From: Anopheles merus
Taxonomy: Eukaryota; Arthropoda; Insecta; Diptera; Culicidae
Reading direction: 5' to 3'
Assembly (NCBI RefSeq): GCF_017562075.2
Contig: NC_054083.1
Coordinates: 52,962,442-53,026,441, forward strand
DNA length: 64,000 nt
A program made the translations under genes and the position numbers. Every line of letters begins with the position of its first letter. The stretch's first letter is position 1. This document shows positions 23,115 to 36,136 of the stretch, piece by piece. Below the pieces are notes generated by a model. That model had not been told where the DNA came from and ran no database searches. It saw nothing but the letters and a program-made list of their open reading frames with translations.

Positions 23115-24706
23115 TCATTTGTAGGCGGTGATGACATGGTTCCGCGGTGAAAGGTACGGATCGAACAGAACATCGATACGGGCATTGGTGCCTGCAAAGA
23201 ACTCAAAGGACAAATTAAAAGATTGTTCCCGGGGAAAGGTTGAATTGGTCGTTACCTTGTTCGAGTAGAAACAACCAACGATCGTACAGGACGATCGTTT
23301 CTATCAGTGGAGCAAACATCAGTCTTATTGTGTAAAACTTTACAACCTCTTCCCATCGGCTGAGCCGTGATTGTGTTGCCGCCGAGTGGACATCGCTCTC
23401 CGGTACAGTGATCCCCAGTCCATCGACCGCTCGTTGGCAGTATTCGGCGAAGCTTACTTCCGTCGCCCGGATGCCACCCTTCAGCCCGGCATGCTTTAAA
23501 TCGGGACGCAAACGAACGATGATACTTTCGATCGCAGCACGGTAAGCGTGTATCTTAAGCTCGTGATAATCACCACTCAGCCTTTCCCGGTACTGCTCAA
23601 TTGCATGGCAGGCCATTTCCCGTGCTTCGTAACTTAGGGTGAGATTAGTACTACGACAAAAGGCGCTTAAAGGGAATCCATACTCCTTTGGTTCGCCGTT
23701 CGATATCGAGCTCTCGCTGGAAAGCTTCATGTAGCAGCAGCAAACGAGCTTAATGAAGCGACACTCGTGGCAGGCAAGAAAGAGGCGCAACAAAGACGGG
23801 GCTAGATCACCGCACGGATGAAGACCAATTAGTCCAAATTGGAGTGCATCGGGATGTTGACCTTTTTCGATGTTTAGTGCATCCCGCAGCAGTTGCTCGA
23901 AAGCATTCGGGTCAATGTGATCAAGGTTGACCTTTTCGTGCAGATGGACTGGGTGTGGTGTGGTGGTGGTAGTGTTTTGCAGCTTTGGCTCGAGTTTTAC
24001 TAACCGACGCCAGAGTTCTGCGTCCTTTTGCCTGTCGAGGAAGTAGAGGATGAATGTGAGCAATCATATTTTGTATCCGTTTGCTTTTTCCTATACCTTG
24101 CCGCTTGCACGAACGATTCATTCTGCTCGAGACAGCACACGCGGAAACCAAATCCGTAGGCAAGCGTGCGTGCTAGATTACCCTGTCCCGAGCCAATATC
24201 GACCAGCGTGTGGCAATTGTTTTCACGCGAACAGTTCGTGGCAAACTGCTCTATTTCGTGACGCTTTTTCAGTTTGACCGACTTATGAAACAAACCAGAC
24301 TGTTTGTAATAAACACAGTTTAGGTCGGTTGGGAGCTTTTCGGTCGTCTTAGGTTTGCTCCTAGTGTGTACTAATCGGCGGAAAAGCGATCGCAAGGCAA
24401 GTACCGTCAAAGGCCACACATTTGTTTCTATGTTTCTGCTCTCAAAGGACAGGAGAGCTGGAAGATGCTCGATCGGGATGGTACTGAAACAGCGAATCCA
24501 GCTCGGAGGTAAACTGTTCCAGTGATTCAAATGGAAGAAATCCTACGATAAAAGTATAAAATGAGAGCAAATCCACGACAACAATCACACTCTGTTCTTA
24601 CCACAATGTACGCATCGATAATAGGCCTGTAGAGATCTACAATTTGCCTAGATTCAAGGATTTTCTGCTGCAATTCTGCCTGCAAACGTGGATTGTTTCC
24701 ATCCAT
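23115..24706 (-). CDS. Methyltransferase-like protein 25 (METTL25/RRNAD1 family)
   Basis: Four minus-strand exons: 24706-24602, 24542-24097, 24031-23256 and 23191-23115, giving 467 aa; frame agrees at all joins (phases 0, 2 and 1). Exon 1 (35 codons) begins MDGNNPRLQAEL. Exon 2 starts DFFHLNHWNSLPPSWIRCF, the W..LP..W block of this family, and carries KKRHEI plus the S-adenosylmethionine-binding glycine motif VDIGSGQGNLARTLAYGFG (about residues 146-164). Exon 3 has GLIGLHPCGDLAPSLLRLF, a conserved METTL25 block, then KLVCCCYMKLS. The last exon encodes LFDPYLSPRNHVITAYK. The fold is a class I methyltransferase; the substrate is not established for this subfamily, and METTL25B/RRNAD1 is a close alternative. 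A His/Thr-rich loop follows LEPKLQN. The gene is convergent with PAL and diverges from the putative leader exon near 25.26 kb. Confidence 0.87.
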
Positions 24707-25257
24707 CGCTTTGTTGTGCTCGTGGCGCTTTGTTTACAAATATGCTGCAGGAGCGAGAAAGGGATAGCTTGTGTGCTGTCATTCCGCCAGAGCCCTTGTG
24801 TCAGTTTTTTTTTCGTGCAGGAATGTGCAATAAGACAGCAAAATGCTTTAGGGACATGGCATAAGATAAGGACAGAGAAAGAAAATAATTTCCTTTTTAT
24901 TACAACGTAAATAAGCCTCTCATCTTGGTCAGCAAAAACAAATCTGTAAATTGAGACTGGAACGTTGGTACCCTAATGTCAAAAAAGAAGAAACGTCAAA
25001 CTGTTGGCACGTTCCAGCACCCCTTCTGCTGTGTTGTGGCTGTGTGTGCGCGAAGGAAAATTCCAGCATTTTGCAGTGCGTTGGAGGGAATAAATAAATT
25101 CCATTATAATACCACCGTTTCGCCACTGACTTCATTCGCCCACTCGAGCGGCCATCGAAGGTGCGCATGAACGCACATCCTGGTGAATGTGGCTAGTGTG
25201 TAGTTCTGGGTAGAACAAACCCCCCCCAAAAAAAAAGGAATCCTTTCGTAAATTCCG
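24707..25257. promoter_or_regulatory. Divergent intergenic region
   Basis: 550 bp between the METTL25-like start (-) and an initiator-like TCAGTG at 25258 on +. It carries A-runs at 25225-25238 and no coding sequence. It may be a shared bidirectional promoter, which is inferred from orientation only. Confidence 0.35.
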
Positions 25258-25335
25258 TCAGTGTAAAGTTCGGTGTCCATCATCAGCTGATATGGAGATT
25301 GTGACAGCGAAGCAATGTGAGGTTTTGTTTACCTG

Positions 25336-25361
25336 CAGCAGCAGCAGCAGCAGCAGCAGCA
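25336..25361. repeat. (CAG)n repeat
   Basis: About nine CAG units in the putative leader exon. They are not in a supported coding frame. Confidence 0.9.
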
Positions 25362-26308
25362 AGGATAAGAGAATGTGGTGATCAGATTGCGTGAAACGGC
25401 GTGGTACATACACACATACACATCTGCGTCGGATGCACCATTGAAGTGCATCAATCGTGAGCTCATCGTGCAGTTTGGTTTGATTTCCGTTCAAGACGTC
25501 AGCGCATTACCGCACTTGACCCGTCGTGGGAGGGGGTGGCAACACAACACAACACAAAACACCCGACACAAGTGCACGTGGGATAGAGAGAGAGAGCGAG
25601 CGAGCGAGAGAGAACAGGTGGAGGAAGGTGAAGATTGTGTGAAGTGTGCTGCTGTTTGTTCTGTGTTGCGCCAAACGTTGTGGTGAGGTGGTGTGTATGT
25701 GGGTGGGTGATCAGCATTAGTCGGATTCCTTCTGCAGGAAGAAGCCCTCCAAAAGGCCCCGCTACCACGTCGGAGGAGAGGCACTTAGTGCCTGAAGCGC
25801 ACCGGGTGTTTGGCGTGAAATTTGCGTAAAGTGTGGCTAGCTCTCGGGAAGGAGGGTGGCATTGAAAGGTACCGAGCGAAGTAGGAAACGGTGAAGGAAG
25901 GAAACAGCTCAAGTGATAATTATTGATAGCGCGCAAAGTGGCCCCCGCTGCTGAGCTGTGCGAAGCTGGAAATCGAAAGGGAAACGGAATGAAACTGCTC
26001 GCGCAGATAATTCCCCTACGGGCGGTGGTGCTGTAGTGTGAAGGAGAGGCAAATCAGAGGGGGGGGCTTTTTAAAGTGCGAGCGTACGAGCGAGATGCAA
26101 GATAGGTAAAGATTTGTTACGTAGTGAGAACACGACACGACACGAGAAAGAATAAGAGAAGGGGAGGGGGTGAGTGAGTGAGTGGCCAAGGGGTGGGTTG
26201 GTTGGGTGAGTGTTTCGTGCACATGTTGTGCGTATGTTGAGACAGCCCTGCACAAACACACATTCATACATACATCGCGCGCGAGAAAATTTGTGTCCGT
26301 GTGAGTGA

Positions 26309-26357
26309 GTGTGTGTGTGTGTGTGTGACTACCCGCGCGAGAGAGAGAGAGAGAGAG
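26309..26357. repeat. Compound (GT)n-(GA)n microsatellite
   Basis: (GT)n at 26309-26327 is followed after about ten bases by (GA)n at 26338-26357. GA repeats are binding sites for GAGA factor and CLAMP in flies. Confidence 0.85.
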
Positions 26358-29300
26358 CGAAAGAGGATGCTGCGAAGAATTCGCCAGCAAAGCAAGCAAA
26401 GCCCGAACAGCAGCATCCCCAAGGCAACAGCAGCAAGACAAGTGTGACAAGAAGTTGGCTGCTTCACATCGCGGTCGCCGCCGCTGTCCGCATTTGTGTG
26501 TTGATCTCGAAGCGTTTGATTCGCTGGGTCGTGTGTCGACGGCCACCGCAGGCCGAAAAGGGGAGAGCGAAAGACCCGTGTGTGAGCGCCACAGTGTTGT
26601 CAAAGGTTTCGCCGAGTGTTGTTGGCCGCAAAAGTTCAGAGTGTAGGTTGTTGGTGTGGTGTGGTCTTTCCCTTCGCCTCCGTGGCGTTATCGTTGTGTT
26701 GTTTGGTTGTTTGGCTGTTGTCATTGGCACACTCCGAGAGTGGGAAAAGGCTGATTTTTCACGATGAAGTTTGGCGCTGAATTTCCCGTCTAGCGGTTTC
26801 AAACAAAAGGTAAGTAGTTTTAGGAAGTGTTGGGGATTGTTTCCTTTGTAGAAGTGATATCGATTAAACGATGCATTGCATATTGATGTAGATACGGGAA
26901 ATAGTAAATGTCCTTTGGTGATATCAAGATTCGAATCTAGACAGGTGAATCGGTGCAGCGCATACAGCAGTACGTTTTACCTACTACCCCAACAAGACCG
27001 GTCCGGGAATTGCACCGAAAAAAGTGAACCAGATCTCCAACACGATGGTACGGTTTTGCTCTCGACCTGCGCGCTCGAAGCCCCGAATTGAAATGTCCCT
27101 GAGCTTGGATTGTGTGCGAACGTGTGCGTTTGTGTAAGTTTGTGTGTAGGTGTGCAGCAACCCAGAAGTGAACGGCAAACAGTCAGAACTTGTCGAAAAC
27201 TTCCGTGCACACTTCCAACGGTACCGTTGCTCGATTGTGTTGTTATGCTTTTTTTGTAATTCTCTCGCAACGAATCTTCGTGCAAAAGAGGAAAAGAGGT
27301 GACTTGCCGAACCAAACACATTGATGAAATGAAAGTGACTTCATTACCGGACGCCAGACGGAGGAGCATAGAAAATGGCATACACTATTTGCATACTTGT
27401 TGCTTCTTGCCTGACAGCCGCAGCAGCCACAGCATCAACGCTCTGAGATAAGAGAACAATCTCCTTATTCGTCTACTACTCGCGCCACACGCCAGTAGTG
27501 AGTGCAGCCCGGACGGTCTCTCAACTCGCATCTCACCCGCCTCTCATCATCATCCCCTCAGGCGGCCTCCTCCGCAAGGCCTTTCGCTTTTCTCCGTTTC
27601 CACGGCACCCCCAGCCTGCCTATCCCCGTCTTCCGATCCCATACATGGTGCGCTATTTGCACAACCTGGGCACTGGGTAGTTTGGCCATTATTAACAGTT
27701 ACATTTCTGCAGCTACCGCGCACGCTGTGTGACATGCTGCCATTCGACCGTTATGGGACGTGAAGCCAAACGAGCTTCAAAACGCACGCACACACACACA
27801 TGGAGGCTCTAACGTCACGACCAATTGCTCCCTTTCCCACCATCTAACACCGTCACCATGGTGAACGAATTTCAAGGCCGTTGCGATGTCATGTTTGCCT
27901 TCGCTTCTTTTTTCCATGCGCAAACTGTTGTACAGGCCGGCCCCCCGAACACCCACCACTCCACACACCTCCCTCTCTGGCGTGTCAAGGGGAGTAGGTC
28001 GGAAAAATGCTTTCACTGCTGGGAGGAAAAGAGAAAGAGTTCGGTGGGGGAGGCAGCAGAAGCACAAATCGTGTGATGATCCTTGGCGCAGTGTCTTCGG
28101 CTTGTGAAGCCCTATCGGCGGCGGAGTACATACAAAAAAAAGAGGAAAGACGCAAACGCAAATGTTAGAGACGTGGGCCCGCTCTTTCCCTAAAGCCCCC
28201 CCGGTGGCGGCTCCAGTTTTACGAAGGCGTGCGCTAATTTATTCACACAGTTTTCCGATTCGAACTGTTTTGGCGGAAGAGAGTTATAAGGAAGAGGGTG
28301 GAGGAGGTGTGTAATTTGCCCTTCGAGAGGAGATGTTGATTTTCGTTTCGTCTGTTGCTTATACTGTTGTAACCACCCAGCCACCCGACCCAAATGATTG
28401 CTAATGATTAATGATTAAATTTGCATGTTTTCCTCATCTTGGGGCATTGTTGGGGAAGTTTTGGGATTATTGGAAGCAAAAGAAACAGCTTCCGAGCCGA
28501 TGAATAGTCATGGTTTGTTGGGCAAACAGTGAAATAGACAGAGGCTTGCGTTCGATATAGCGAGTACGATTCTTGCTTTTGGGAGTGGTAGTCCCAGCAA
28601 GAAGATTTGTTTGGAAGGAATGTATAGCCCAATAGCATCCAGCATGTTATACAATTAGACAACTGATGCACTGCAACAGGACGGGCACACGGGTTGACCG
28701 GTAAGCAACGAAAGGAAGGACAACTGCGCCAGGTTAAAAGGTGTTCTACCCAGCTACGATCGATATTCATTTCCCGCTGGCCTCCCAACTGGCACCCAAA
28801 GAGAGGTCGCACCAAACCGTAGTGCGGTGGTGCACTGTCCCAGAAGATCTTTGACCGTGGACCGTGCCCGTTGTCTTTTGGCCCCCCCTTGCTCGCAAGT
28901 ATGCGTGAACCAGTTCCAGATTCGATCGAGCTTCTCCAGTTCAATATCCAAGACTGGTTTCCCTTCTTTGGAGCAACATTTGGAGCGCCGCAGTGTATAG
29001 AGAGAGAGAGAGAGGGGAGCAATCCAGAGCCCCCATGATGAAGAAGGAAGAAGTGGCGGTGATCTTCGAAGGCACGATCGGAGGAACGCTCGGTGTGTGT
29101 GTGTGTGTTGTGGAATGACCTGCCATTCTTTATCGGTGGCACAAGTAGAAAAGGGTGGGGGTTGCTTGATATCAGACGCGTTTGGGCGCTTGTAGAGTAG
29201 TGGAGAGTTATTCAACCGTTTTCGCCTTTCTCTGGCCTGCTGGTGGTGGCTTGTGTTTCGCGTACAATCGCAAAGAAGCTCATTACACACTGCAATCAAC

Positions 29301-30658
29301 TGGGGAAGGGGGAGAAGGTTTGGGGTCGTAAAGATTGATGCAAAAAGGGAGCGTGGTTAAGAATGGTAGCCCTCTGCCGGCTTTGCCTGATGTACGCGCG
29401 GCTAATGATCGATGATGGATAGGACATGTTAAAAATGAGCTCGACGCAGCATCTTATCTAGGCGAGTTCGTGCGGCCAATCGAAGAGGAGGAAGGCTCGA
29501 ATCTCGATTTACCAGTTTCGTCCTCGTCCTCCCTCTCCCCAAGGGGTGTCAATGAGCAGAATGTGCAAAATCATGTGCGTATGAGGAATGGGAAAGGCCG
29601 GCAGTTATTCGTTCGTATGTCTATGATGAGAAGAAGAGCGGCCTTTTATGCTGTTGGATGATGTTTTGTAGCAAAGCCACCCCTCGCTACGGATCGTAAA
29701 CTGACCTCTGATGAGATCTTGCTTAAGTAGAAGTTTTGCAAAATTGCTCCTTCGGCCGTTTTTGCAAAATTGTCTTTAAAATTGTCATATTTTCCTTTTC
29801 TTTACTCTCCACGATAAGGACATCGCTTTACACTGTAGTATGGTATGGTGTTGTTGTGGTATATCTCACCACCCTTCACCACAAAATTTTACCACTTTTT
29901 CTGGAGATGAAAGATCAAAATTTGAGGTTTAGTAGAAAAAGTTGGTTCCGTTTCCCTTTTTTAACAATTTATTACACCGGCCTTGAAGCAGGTTGAGCCA
30001 ACAGCAAAGACTTTATGTGAGTGAGTGAAAAAATGCCATCCACAAAACCGCAACTCCCCTCGGCGTGGGGTGGAAATAATTTATGTTTTTGACACATTTT
30101 GTTCTAGCTAGATGGCACAACTCTTACCTGAGGTGCGTCATTGGAAAGATTTTCTTCTCTTTCTTTCTCTCTCTGTGTGTGTGTGTGTTTGTTGGGCAAT
30201 TAAAAAAGTGAAAAATGTCCTTCTCTCGATTGTGTTGCGAAAGAGTGAAAGTGTGTGCGTGGAGATTTACTCCATCTTTTGCTCATTTCCGTAAAACAAC
30301 CCCCTGACGACGAAGAAGCAATTCTTTCCTCCATTTTCCTTCTGTTGGATGAGGAATTTAATGTTGTTTTTTTTTTGCACATTTTGGTGCTTCTTTCCCA
30401 CACACCTTCGGTTTTTCGGCAGCTTATGAGAAAGGAAGAAATATTGGAATGTCTTGGCGCGTTTCAAAATCTCCGCAGCTCCCAACATTGTCCGTGACCC
30501 TTTCCTTTCAAACGAATGGGTGCGTGTTTGAGGGGGAAGGGAAAGCAAGGCAGCAGGAAGAAGGGGGGAAGTATCATTACGAAACGACATACATACAACA
30601 CGCACGACAAACCACCTATTCCAAGCTAACAAGCAGCAGATCGGCCGGCCGGCCCAAA

Positions 30659-30674
30659 GGGGGGGGGGGGGGGG
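30659..30674. repeat. Homopolymer G run (16)
   Basis: Uninterrupted run of 16 G on the + strand. Confidence 0.9.
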
Positions 30675-32569
30675 AGATTGACGATGTAAACCATCCCCGG
30701 CCAAGCCAATGATAATGGGATGCCCTGAAGAAGATTTCGACTCGCGGCGGCTCCGCGGATTAACATATTGTGCGTTGTTTTAATGTTGCAAAGTTTGTGT
30801 TCCTGTGTCCGTGTGTAGGTTGCCCCCGCGAAAGGAAAGCGAATCGTCTCCCCGGACCCCATTAGCGAACAGCCAAAAACGAAACAAAAAAAACTGGCCA
30901 TCCTCCACGAACAACCCCCGACGCCACAAGCGCGTACGCTCGGCAGCAGCCAGAGGTCGTCCAAATCGAGCTTCCAAAAAATGTAAAGTTTTGCTGTGTA
31001 GATAAAACCTGTCCCAATGTCCACGCGATAGGCAGGCGCTCCCATTGTGTGAAGGTTTACTTTCACGTCCTTTCGAAAAGTTGGCAGATTTTGCGCCCGA
31101 ATCCATTCCATCTTGTGCGATCGGGTTCTTTTGGAACTTCTCTCTCCGGCCTGGTTAAGTAAAAGTGAAATTGAATCGATCCTTCCTGGTCCTTGCTTTG
31201 GGGCGAGTGAACTGGAGTGAATACACGACCAACGGACCAACGCGGCCTGTGACATGCCGTGCACGACACACAAGACCTTCAGTTGGTTTAGGTTGGACGA
31301 ACTCGAACCGCTGGTACAAGAGACAGCTTCGTTACGGAAAACTAGTAATACAAGTCAAGTGTTCGCCGGTTCTTGTTTCTGGTGTGCAGAGCAGGTTGCA
31401 AGAGGAGCGGTGGTACACATGATTGCCTAGAACGTCCTATACGTTTGTGTGTGTGTGTGTTTGCGTTTGCTGTAGTACTGTTTATCGTATCGCCCCCCTT
31501 CTGAGGAACCGCCGCACCAACGTTCAAGGGCCTCGCGTCTGGCGCGTGTATCGTAAGATCTCTGTTATCCCCCGGAGCGTCGTCGTGCCACCACGGACAG
31601 CGGCTGATACGGCCGACGGCTGGCAGAGAAGCATCGTATATCAAATTCACTAGAACGAAAGTGCTCTCCCTTGGTGAGATATACATTCCCGTGGTGCTAC
31701 TGCTGCTGTTGATGTTGATTTTCCCTCTTCACGGAAGGGGGGGGGCCAAGGGAAAGGCAAACAACACGCCGCAAGCACACGTCTTTGGGGAGGGTGTTGT
31801 TTGAAGCGTGTTGCTTTCTTTTGAAATCTCCTGGTGTGACAAATTACAAGATCATCATCATTACAGGCTCATTATGATCGCACACTGCGCATTGTTTTGT
31901 AATTGATGTTGTGCCATTAGTTGTACGGCTGAATGATTATTGCTGTACACTACTCTCTGTTTGCTGCACTGCTGCTGCTAGAATTGGCTTTTTTCTCTGC
32001 CAATCGGTGGTTTGTTGTTGACTGTTGCAAACGGTCAAAACTACAACTAGGACACAAAAAAGGGAGCGTTTTGTTGATGTTCTTTTGGAGCCACAGAGTG
32101 AGGTTCTAATGTGACCTCAAGTCCTTCAAACTCTTTATGTACACTGTGTCATAAAAAAGCAGTTCAAACTGTTGTTTGGCGCCATTCATCCGCGAATTTT
32201 GAAGGTACTGGAAGTGTCAAAAGAGAACGCGATCATGCTCCAAGAGCAAACTCAGGCACCGGAGTAGCGAGAGATGCGCGTATACGTTGTTTACTGCTGC
32301 GAGCACCGGACAATACTTTTTATTCTGAGCACATTCTGAGGCCTGATGGCGTAGGATGAGGGACCTCATATGGCGCACGCCAAGGGAGCAGGAGGAGGGG
32401 GGAGAGTCTGGTGTGGGTTGTACCATGCCCGCTATGACATCATTGATCTGTGTTCGATCGTGCAAAGAGGAAACAGAGAACGAGCAGCCGGTTCACATTG
32501 ATCAAGTAGCCACGGCGAATTGGGTTTGGCGTTGCTGTGCGTATGAGCGAAAGAGATGCCCTTTGTGTG

Positions 32570-32591
32570 TGAGAGAGAGAGAGAGAGAGAT
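32570..32591. repeat. (GA)n tract next to an initiator candidate
   Basis: About ten GA units directly after TGTGTGTGAG and some 55-75 bp upstream of the initiator-like TCAGTT at 32644. Confidence 0.85.
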
Positions 32592-32643
32592 GAAGAAAGA
32601 GAGAACAACTGAGAGTTGATCACACACGTTCGGGTTCGTTCGT

Positions 32644-33032
32644 TCAGTTGTGTGGCGTTTGATTTCGCGCACGCGTTAGTAATCGCGCCGTAGTAGAAAT
32701 GTGCTTCGGAGATACCAACATAAACCCGGACGTGTGCTGCTGGGCTTCCTAACGTGTGTGTGTGTGCGGTGTGCGATCAGTCCGTTGTGCGAATCGTGAG
32801 TGTTTGGCCGGGGTGAGAAAACCCTGAGCTCTGTGAGTAAGCAGGCAGCACAGGCATCAATGAAACACGATTACAACAAAACACAAACTTTGCGTATCGC
32901 GTTTGCGCCTGCCGAATCAACCCGGTACGGATTGGACGGAATCGAATCAACATCTAATGCTTCACCAACACTTTGTGGTGGTGGTGGTGTGTTGGTGCTT
33001 GCTGTGAATGTGTACGCACGCGCAACAAGATA
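32644..33032 (+). other. Putative alternative first exon (promoter B)
   Basis: An initiator matching the consensus (TTCAGTTG, 32643-32650) lies 50-75 bp downstream of a GA tract. The block ends at a strong donor, AGATA|GTAAGTTC, with the exon ending at 33032. Two upstream ORFs lie inside: 18 codons from ATG at 32699, and a longer one from ATG at about 32860 that begins MKHDYNKTQTLRI and would be cut by the donor after about 57 codons. Splicing it to the 43173 exon candidate would immediately create TAG. This favours an untranslated leader. The gene it belongs to is not identified. Confidence 0.42.
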
Positions 33033-36000
33033 GTAAGTTCGGCGCCTTGCGCGAGTTCGCTCTCTCTTTCTCTCTCTGTCTATTGCGCTAATCTCAAGAC
33101 GCTTTGTGTGTTGTGTTGGGGGGTCGTCTCTCACTTACCCTAGGGGGGCGAATCGCAGCAATCGGCGAACATGCATCGGGGAGGATTGCGTTTGTGTATC
33201 GGTCATTTATTATCATCCCCCCCCCCTCTCTCTCGCTCTCTTCCCGCGGCCACATCTCTGCATCCCAGCAGCATCACGTCACAGTGAAGACGAAGCGGCT
33301 TCGTCCGGTTTTTGGTGCGTACGCGGCGACACGGCGCCCCACAACAGCAGTAGCCGCGGCACGCGGCGAACCGGTCATCATTGGCGTTTGTGTGTGCGCA
33401 CCGCGCATAGCCGCCGATACACACAGCGAGAGTGGCAAGCTCGCTCATTAGGTTTGATGATGAAGCGCAACTTGGATGGACGGTAGGATTTGGGGCTTTT
33501 TTTGTGTGTTATTGGCCGAGGACGATCTTTAATGTATTTTTTTAATCTCCATCCAAGAAGCATGGACGGACTTCTATTTATCTTGTTTTACGATAATTTT
33601 ACGCGCTCCGGTAATAAAGAGGGCTTCGGCGTACGTAACGTTCACCCCAACGTTCAGCAGCGTGTGGAGGCGAATTGGAAGAACAATATTACCTGCGGAT
33701 CGTACCCTGCCGGGGCACAATTTGCGTTTTCTTATCCCAACCGCGATTGTGTGGCTGGAGATGGGGCTGGCTCTGTTGATTGATCAAGATGGAAGTGAAT
33801 GGAAGCCGTGTGTGAATCTTCTTGGGAAGCCAAAACACTAACCTGCTCCTTCGCCGACCAAAAAGAAGAAACAGGTTCAAGGAGACACAGCCGCGGTGCG
33901 AGTGCGCGCGGTGCATAGAGATCGCTGACATAACGTTTTCGACGTGTCGACCTTTTCCGTTCGCATCGAATTTCGACGGACGCATGTCCAAACGACCATC
34001 AACGTTTTGGATAAAGCTTGCATTTTGAGTCCGCTCGGAAAAGGGGAGGGGAATTTTATCTTTGTGTGCCATTTTTTTGTTTTTAGTTGTTCAATTTGCT
34101 TCTCTTTCTCTCGTTTGATGGGCAATATTTCGACAGCTAAGCAAAATGGTAAAAAAACACACACACACACAGCAGCAGCAGGAGCGGGGAACGAACCGAA
34201 ATGATCGTTTTTCGGATGACAAAATTGCATCACAATATACAAACCGTTGGTGTTTATTTTTTTAATGACTAAGTTGAGTGTACCGTCAGTACCCTCAAGG
34301 GGGTAATTGCAGTTAATTTTTTTTACTCATTTCGGGGAAAAAAGCTATAGAGATAACGATCCTCACCCCACTTATCCCCCCATAGGTGGTGCGCATCCAG
34401 CGTAGGAATCCAGCAACATTGTGGGAAAGTAATTATCGTGTTGCAAAAAGGGTTTAAAATAGTTGTTGAGCTTAAAGTGTGAGTGTGTGTGTGTGTTGTG
34501 TGGTAAAACGGCTATTAAACTAGGTAATTTATCAAAAAGTTGTTAAGAAAGTGTACATGAACAGTCAGAACGGCTTTTGTCGGCTTACATTGTGGTGTGG
34601 GCGGGAATGTAATGACTAAATTTCCCTGCATCATACGATTTTGTGCATCAAGGTTGATGATTTTTTCGATTGAAAAGTGATAAAACCGTTTATCAACACA
34701 CACACACACACACACGTGGCAGAGACAGCTGTTTGGCAATTTGCAAAATTCTAATTGGCAAAAAAAAGGAAAAAAAGCATCCAAATTCGTTCGCTTGTTA
34801 ACTTTGATGAATAATTTTCCTTTCAAAAAAATTGTCATCCCTCTCCTTCCCCTTTTTCCCCCGAATGTATACAATCATGCGAACAACATTTTCCAATCGA
34901 AGCAATCGTTCGAACATTCGGTGACGCACACACACAAACACACACACGACGACGACGACTCACGGTGCCAAACGCGCCGTGAGAGGGATTGTAATTTGCT
35001 AATTGGGACCGTTTTTCGCTGCCAGGTGCCATGGGAGAAAGGAAAACATCTCGAACCGTCGCTGGGAAAACTTTTTGCTTTTGCCGGGAGCTGAGGGGGG
35101 GGGGGACTGAATCATTACCAAGGTCATTAACGATTACCAAGCGGCGGCGGCGGCGGCAATGGTGGTGGGGCTGCTCGAAGATCGAGAACCATCCGGGTAG
35201 CGCCGGGTATTCGGTTCGGTTTATCTTGTTCGCCTGGCGTGGCATATTGGCTTCCGGGAAAAACAACATGCCCGCTCGCTGCCTCCGCTCTTCCTCCTTC
35301 CTCCCCAATTCATGGTTCTTCTTGCACGAGGAGGGATTAGCTCTACCACGCGGAGCAGCGTTTGCTGCTCATCGCACTCTGAAGTAGATTAAATATAATC
35401 ACTATTAGCTAGATTGAAACACCATCGAACACATCCAGCGCGCGGTATATGCTGTGCTCTTGGTTCACCGGTCGTCGGTTCGAATTAACATTTTGCCGCT
35501 GGGTGTGCCAAAGCGCCAAAAGTTGGCTAGCGCCCCGTAATTCGACTCTCCCACCGGCGGGTACAGAGAGAGCTCGCTAAAAAACATATCCATCTCGCCG
35601 AAGAAAAGCACACGCAGATACAAGAGGGACGGGGGTATACTGGCTGGCAACCTCCACCGGATGTCTGCAGGACATTCGTGGAATGGTTCTGCGAATGTTA
35701 TTTCCAGCTGAGTGGCTTTCGTTACACCGGGCGTTAATTTCGACGCACCAAACCCTTGGCAGAAGCGACACCACAAGGATGAAGTGTCCTCCTGCGTCGG
35801 GCCATCGGGAATCGTTCGCAGAAAACAAAACAAAGGTCACAGCGCTCAAGGAGAGTAGCTAGTTGGTGAGATTTAATCTTATTTGTCGCACAGAGGCAAG
35901 GGAAGGTAATCACACTTCTTCCACCCCGCTTCTTGCCTTCTCTCGCTAAACGCAGAATTTATTAGATTTTCTGCTGTACAAAGTGGCTCTTTGTGCTACT

Positions 36001-36112
36001 TTTTGTAACGCGCTTTTAAACTCCCTTTTGACCCGAACAGATGTTTTCCATTGAAACGCCTGGACACAACAGGCCCCCCTGTGCACCGTTTTCGCGTGGC
36101 TGGCCGGTCGAC

Positions 36113-36136
36113 GGGGGGGGGGGGGGGGGGGGGGGA
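36113..36136. repeat. Homopolymer G run (24)
   Basis: Twenty-four consecutive G on + (C on -). It could form G-quadruplexes, or it could be a sequencing or assembly length artefact. Confidence 0.9.

Larger units (their letters stand above)
25258..26809 (+). other. Putative long non-coding first exon (promoter A) of a large + strand gene
   Basis: The block begins at an initiator-like TCAGTG (25258-25263) and ends at an almost perfect donor, AAAAG|GTAAGTAG, with the exon ending at 26809. It has (CAG)n at 25336-25361, GA/CGAG runs at 25586-25612, (GT)n at 26309-26327 and (GA)n at 26338-26357. The last ATG before the donor (26764) opens only nine codons and then stops, so the exon would be untranslated leader with upstream ORFs. 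Long purine-rich leaders like this are common in insect developmental and neural genes. The gene itself is not identified, and its coding exons are not visible in the window. Confidence 0.4.
26810..32643 (+). other. Gene-free stretch, probable intron
   Basis: No protein family was recognised on either strand. The longest open frames (for example 28408-29142 and 30626-31273 on -) have low-complexity, Ser/His/Pro-rich translations and lack an intact start or splice context. The stretch contains a 16-G run at 30659-30674, (GA)n at about 28998-29016, GT runs at about 29093-29110, 30174-30188 and 31446-31461, a GTGAGT repeat at 26168-26182, and (GA)n at 32570-32591 immediately upstream of the next exon candidate. 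Confidence 0.5.
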
